Shown here: positions 60,578 to 64,000 of the stretch, one piece after another | Position numbering within the stretch: the first letter of the stretch is position 1 | Layout of the letters: each line of letters begins with the position of its first letter | Source: Brevundimonas sp. NIBR10 | GTDB lineage: Bacteria; Pseudomonadota; Alphaproteobacteria; Caulobacterales; Caulobacteraceae | Assembly (NCBI RefSeq): GCF_027912515.1 | Contig: NZ_CP115464.1 | Coordinates: 1,488,001-1,552,000 of the forward strand | DNA: 64,000 nt | Direction: 5' to 3' | The notes under the pieces: generated by a model | Databases searched by the model: none | Told to the model about the DNA's origin: nothing | What the model saw: the letters and a program-made list of their open reading frames with translations, nothing else | Translations under genes and position numbers: made by a program

Positions 60578-62373
60578 ATTTCCGTGTCGGCCGCGCGTCG
60601 GTGCAGGTGACGCCCCAGGATCAGGGCCGTGACCCCAACCCAGGTGACCAGCACCACGGCGAAGGCCCGCTCCCACCAGCCGACGTTGGTCGGATTGACC
60701 GTGCCCGGCAAGACCAGATGATGGGTGATGACGGTCAGGATCGTCATCACCACGAAGGTCAGGGTCAGGAAGGCCTTGAGTCGCGGCATTTCCCGCGTCC
60801 CGGCCAGCCCCCACAGCAACAGCAGCGGGGCCACCTGGATGCCCAGGGCCATGTTGATCACCTGATGGCGCGGGTCCGGATACGGAAACAGGGTCGACAG
60901 CGCCAGACCCGCCCCGGCCAGCACGAAGACGATGCCGATCAGCCAGCCGGTGATGTGGGCCCGGGTGATGGCGCTGACCGCAAGGCCGAAGCCGACCCCG
61001 GCGAAACCGGCCATCGCGCCCGCGGCGAAGACCCCGCCGTTGAAGATCATGGGGTTGGCGGCCGAGTCATTGCCGAGCTCGCTCAGATACTGTCGGGCAT
61101 TGTCGAAGCCGGGATAGGCGAGGATAGCCACCCCGACGGCCGCAAAGGCCAGCACCGGCGCCATGACCCCGATGGCCAGCAGGATACGCCGCCGCCGGAA
61201 CCGCACGTGCGACCAGTGCGCAGCTGTCAGCCAGGCCAGGGTCGGCCGACCGGGCAGGGGACGCAGGCCCCAGATCGGACGCAGCAGCGGAATCCGCCGC
61301 ACGATCTCGTAGATCAACAGACTGGCCCCCCAGGTCACGGCGGCCAGCAAGGGCGCCTCGATCCACACGGGTAGCGCGGCGGGTCGGATCAGCCAGACCG
61401 CGCAGACCAGCACCGTCTGATGCGCCAGATACAAGGTGAAGACCGCGTCGTTCAGATAGGTCAGCGCCGGGCCGCCCTTGTCACGCAGATGCAGGCTGGC
61501 GAACCCCAGCAGGGCCACGATCACGGCCCACTGGTCGATGGCCACCACGATGTTGCGCGGCACGCCCCAGAAGGCTCCGCCTCCGGGATGGGCGACCTGA
61601 AGCATCATCAGCGGCAGGGCGACCGCCGCGACGCTCAAGGCCACCCAGCGGAACCGCTCCAGATCGCGCCAGATCGAGACCTGACGCACGGCGAAGAAGC
61701 CGAACAGGAAGGCGGCCAGCGACTGGGCATGGTTGTACCAGTCCCACCACAGGACATTCGTCAGGCCGAACCACGGAAACAGCAGCACCCGCACCCCGAT
61801 CAGCCAGAGCGCGGGGAGGATCAGGATCCGCCAGCCGGCGAACAGCGGTCCCATCCTGCGCTCGACCGCCTCGATCCAGGCCGGACGGGTCATCAGGGCC
61901 ACGATCACCGCGCTGTAGACCGCGATATAGAGGACGAACCACAGGTGGTTCAGCGGAACCCCGTCGGCCAGGCCCGACGGGCCGAACTCATGCCCCAGCC
62001 AAGCCAGATAGCCGCCGTCGAACCCACCCTTGTCCAGCGCCTCGATCCACGACTGGATCGTCACCAGCACCAGCACGCCGAAGATCAGGGGCGGCAGAAG
62101 CCGGGCGACGCGCAGCCGCGCCACCTGGATCGGCGTCTTCCTCAGGGTCATGAACCGGATCGCCGCGCCCGAGACCAGGAACAGCAGGGTCAGCCGCCAC
62201 GGGTTGGTGACCAGCACTCCTTCGCGCATCCACAACAGCGTATGGGTCGAATGGATGTGCCAGTCGTAGACGCCGTAGGCCAGACCGACATGATAGAAGA
62301 TCAGCAGGGCGAACGCCCCGACGCGCAGCCAGTCGAGATCGTATCGGCGTGACGAAGAGGGGGGCGCGCTCAC
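60574..62373 (-). CDS. OpgC-like acyltransferase fused to a DUF998 membrane domain
   Basis: Membrane protein of 599 aa; GTG 62373 (VSAPPSSSRRYDLDWLRVGA) has AGGGA upstream, though the frame is open to 62409. The first 380 residues are an acyltransferase 3 domain with LRVGAFALLIFYHVGLAYGV and RLRVARLLPPLIFGVL, in the OpgC style. From about 390 a second domain (YPGFDNARQYLSELGNDSAA, FNGGVFAAGAMAGFAGVGFG) matches DUF998. Upstream of opgH, it may add succinyl or other acyl groups to periplasmic glucans. The fusion is uncommon as far as I know. Confidence 0.82.
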   Translation of the reverse strand: MSAPPSSSRRYDLDWLRVGAFALLIFYHVGLAYGVYDWHIHSTHTLLWMREGVLVTNPWRLTLLFLVSGAAIRFMTLRKTPIQVARLRVARLLPPLIFGVLVLVTIQSWIEALDKGGFDGGYLAWLGHEFGPSGLADGVPLNHLWFVLYIAVYSAVIVALMTRPAWIEAVERRMGPLFAGWRILILPALWLIGVRVLLFPWFGLTNVLWWDWYNHAQSLAAFLFGFFAVRQVSIWRDLERFRWVALSVAAVALPLMMLQVAHPGGGAFWGVPRNIVVAIDQWAVIVALLGFASLHLRDKGGPALTYLNDAVFTLYLAHQTVLVCAVWLIRPAALPVWIEAPLLAAVTWGASLLIYEIVRRIPLLRPIWGLRPLPGRPTLAWLTAAHWSHVRFRRRRILLAIGVMAPVLAFAAVGVAILAYPGFDNARQYLSELGNDSAANPMIFNGGVFAAGAMAGFAGVGFGLAVSAITRAHITGWLIGIVFVLAGAGLALSTLFPYPDPRHQVINMALGIQVAPLLLLWGLAGTREMPRLKAFLTLTFVVMTILTVITHHLVLPGTVNPTNVGWWERAFAVVLVTWVGVTALILGRHLHRRAADTEM

Positions 62374-62514
62374 GGCGTCCCTATGGGCGAGGCACGGCGG
62401 CCTGTCCACGGTGCAGGTGCCGCAACCCTGGGGCCCGCCGGCCGAACAGCCGCTTCAGGAACGGCGTCGTCGATGATGCGTTCGCCAGCCTCTGATCGGG
62501 CGAATGGGACGGCG

Positions 62515-63540
62515 ATGGCGGACGGACTGGCGAAATTTCCCACCGAGTCGGCTCCCAAGGGCCTGACCTGGTGCTCGGACGACCGGCCGGGCCTGACCCG
62601 CAAGGTGTCGCGCAAGGGCTTCGACTATCTGGACGCCCAAGGTCAGCCCGTCACCGACGAGAAGGTTCTGGACCGCATCCGCATGCTGGCCATTCCGCCT
62701 GCCTGGACCGACGTCTGGATCTGTCCCCGCGCGTCCGGCCATATCCAGGCCACCGGCCGCGACGTGAAGGGCCGCAAACAGTATCGCTATCACGACGGCT
62801 GGAGCGCCCACGCGGCCTCCAACAAGTTCGACAAGCTGCCCGCCTTCGCCGCCGCCCTGCCGCGCTTGCGCAGACAGGTCGAGGCGGACATGGCCCTGAA
62901 AGGGGCATGCCGGGCCAAGGTCCTGGCCACGGCCGTGCAATTGCTCGAGATCACCCTGATCCGGGTCGGCAACGCCGTCTATGCCAGACAGAACCGCAGC
63001 TACGGCCTGACCACCCTGCACAAGCGCCACCTGGCCGTGGACGGCACCGGCCTGACCTTCGCCTTCAAGGGCAAGAGCGGCGTCGAGCACAGGGTCAGCG
63101 TCCGAGACCGCCGCCTCGCCACCGTCGTCCGATCCCTGCGCGACCTGCCCGGCCAGAGCCTGTTCAAGTACCGCAATGAGGACGGCGATCTGTGCCCCGT
63201 CACATCCGACGACGTGAACGCCTACATCCGCGATGCCATGGGCGAACAGTTCTCGGCCAAGGATTTCCGCACCTGGGCCGGCACGGTCTCGGCGGCGCGG
63301 GCCCTGCGCGGCATGGAGCCCCCGACCTCGCCGACCGCCGCGAAACGGTCGATCACCGTCTGCGTCAAGGCCACGGCGGGGCTGCTCGGCAATACCCCGA
63401 CGGTGTGCCGCTCGTCCTATGTGCACCCGGCCGTGTTCGAACTCTATGAGAGCGGACAGATGGCCGAAGTGCTGCCGGGCGCGGAGACCGTGGGATTCGA
63501 GAAGGCCCTGGCCAAGTTCCTGAAGGCTCCAGGGTCATGA
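62515..63540 (+). CDS. DNA topoisomerase IB, poxvirus-like bacterial type
   Basis: Protein of 341 aa from ATG 62515; other in-frame starts lie upstream to 62383. It relaxes supercoils through a 3'-phosphotyrosine. The core shows IPPAWTDVWICPRASGHIQA, YGLTTLHKRHL (Lys/Arg of the active site), KDFRTWAGTVSAA with its Arg, and catalytic Tyr302 in CRSSYVHPAVF. It has no eukaryotic N-terminal extension. Its stop overlaps the ligD ATG (ATGA). Confidence 0.93.
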   Translation: MADGLAKFPTESAPKGLTWCSDDRPGLTRKVSRKGFDYLDAQGQPVTDEKVLDRIRMLAIPPAWTDVWICPRASGHIQATGRDVKGRKQYRYHDGWSAHAASNKFDKLPAFAAALPRLRRQVEADMALKGACRAKVLATAVQLLEITLIRVGNAVYARQNRSYGLTTLHKRHLAVDGTGLTFAFKGKSGVEHRVSVRDRRLATVVRSLRDLPGQSLFKYRNEDGDLCPVTSDDVNAYIRDAMGEQFSAKDFRTWAGTVSAARALRGMEPPTSPTAAKRSITVCVKATAGLLGNTPTVCRSSYVHPAVFELYESGQMAEVLPGAETVGFEKALAKFLKAPGS

Positions 63541-64000
63541 CCGCGAAGGGCGAGCTCGACACCTATCAGGCCAAGCGCCGGTTCGCCGACACGCCCGAGC
63601 CCAAGGGCAAGAAGGCCAAGGCGAGGAAGGGCGCCCCGCTGCGCTATCTGATCCAGCGCCACGCGGCGACGCGGCTGCACTACGATTTCCGCATCGAGGT
63701 CGACGGCGTCCTGAAATCCTGGGCCGTGACCAAGGCCCCGTCGCGCGACCACACCATCAAGCGCCTGGCCGTCGAGGTCGAGGACCATCCGCTCGACTAC
63801 GGCGGGTTCGAGGGCACGATCCCGGCCGGCAACTACGGTGCCGGCACGGTCCAGATGTGGGACGAGGGCAGCTGGGAGCCCCAGGAGCCCGACCTCGACG
63901 CCGCCTTCGCCAAGGGTCAGGTCAAGATGGTCCTGCACGGCGAACGGCTGAAGGGCAAATGGGCCCTGATCCGGCTCAAGGGCGATCGGGGAAAACCGTC
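63537..64000 (+). CDS. ligD: ATP-dependent DNA ligase LigD, N-terminal part
   Basis: The first 154 residues of a gene cut by the window end. They form the 3'-phosphoesterase domain of LigD: YLIQRHAATRLHYDFRIEVD with H42, H48 and D50, then H84 in EDHPLDYGGFEGTIPAGNYG and AGTVQMWDEG. Complete LigD adds ligase and polymerase domains and repairs double-strand breaks with Ku. The ligase part is outside the window, so a stand-alone phosphoesterase is not excluded. Confidence 0.88.
   Translation, partial: MTAKGELDTYQAKRRFADTPEPKGKKAKARKGAPLRYLIQRHAATRLHYDFRIEVDGVLKSWAVTKAPSRDHTIKRLAVEVEDHPLDYGGFEGTIPAGNYGAGTVQMWDEGSWEPQEPDLDAAFAKGQVKMVLHGERLKGKWALIRLKGDRGKP

Overview
The window is GC-rich bacterial chromosome from an alphaproteobacterium of the family Caulobacteraceae, most likely Brevundimonas. 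The evidence is Caulobacter-style flagellar genes (FlbD, two short flagellins, FlaG, a FlaEY-like protein), CtrA-type boxes (TTAA-N7-TTAA) in front of several flagellar genes, an alphaproteobacterial LexA box (GTTC-N7-GTTC type) at ssb, and a GyrA that carries Ala and Met at the two main quinolone-resistance positions, as I recall for Brevundimonas. No rRNA, tRNA, CRISPR array or intact insertion sequence was found.

Layout. 1-3433: the end of flbD, a class A beta-lactamase gene, and flhA. 3434-6570: an AT-richer restriction-modification island (Dcm-type C5 methyltransferase, Vsr repair nuclease, MvaI/BcnI-type restriction enzyme). 6698-19006: mostly housekeeping and unknown genes: xthA, two paralogous cysteine-rich exported proteins, a metallo-hydrolase running into an enoyl-CoA hydratase, a HigBA toxin-antitoxin pair, a Nudix hydrolase and the CCA-adding enzyme. 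19298-21640: a phage- or GTA-like fibre, membrane-protein and endolysin module with overlapping stop and start codons. 21641-27281: flagellin cluster with sigma-54/FlbD control elements. 27365-36160: two envelope proteins, ssb, VapBC, a DMT transporter, SodC, gyrA and small metabolic genes. 36215-38756: divergent flgB-flgC-fliE and fliO-fliP operons around a shared control region. 38868-45160: HU, a large TPR protein, acyltransferase, 2OG oxygenase and folE. 45361-50574: fliQ-fliR-flhB, then rpoN-hpf-ptsN. 50612-51363: a DUF1150 gene and a small heat-shock gene. 51485-57005: sulfur assimilation operon cysG-DUF2849-cysI-cysH-cysK with a divergent LysR gene. 58512-62373: periplasmic glucan synthesis (opgH plus an OpgC-like acyltransferase fusion). 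62515-64000: topoisomerase IB and the start of ligD.

How it works together. The window holds most of the flagellar export gate (FlhA, FlhB, FliO, FliP, FliQ, FliR), rod and base parts (FlgB, FlgC, FliE), the filament proteins, and two regulators of the late genes (FlbD and sigma-54). The DNA suggests a cascade: CtrA-like boxes precede the early operons flgB, fliO and fliQ, and also rpoN, ssb and the flaEY-like gene. The first flagellin instead has a sigma-54 promoter preceded by three FlbD-type palindromes.

The most unusual points are: FliP translation, whose only standard start codons lie before or inside a palindromic repeat; the CCWGG-type restriction island; the metallo-hydrolase frame that overruns its neighbour; the triple FlbD-site array next to a (CCGGG)5 tract; and a terminator-like hairpin directly upstream of the HU start codon.
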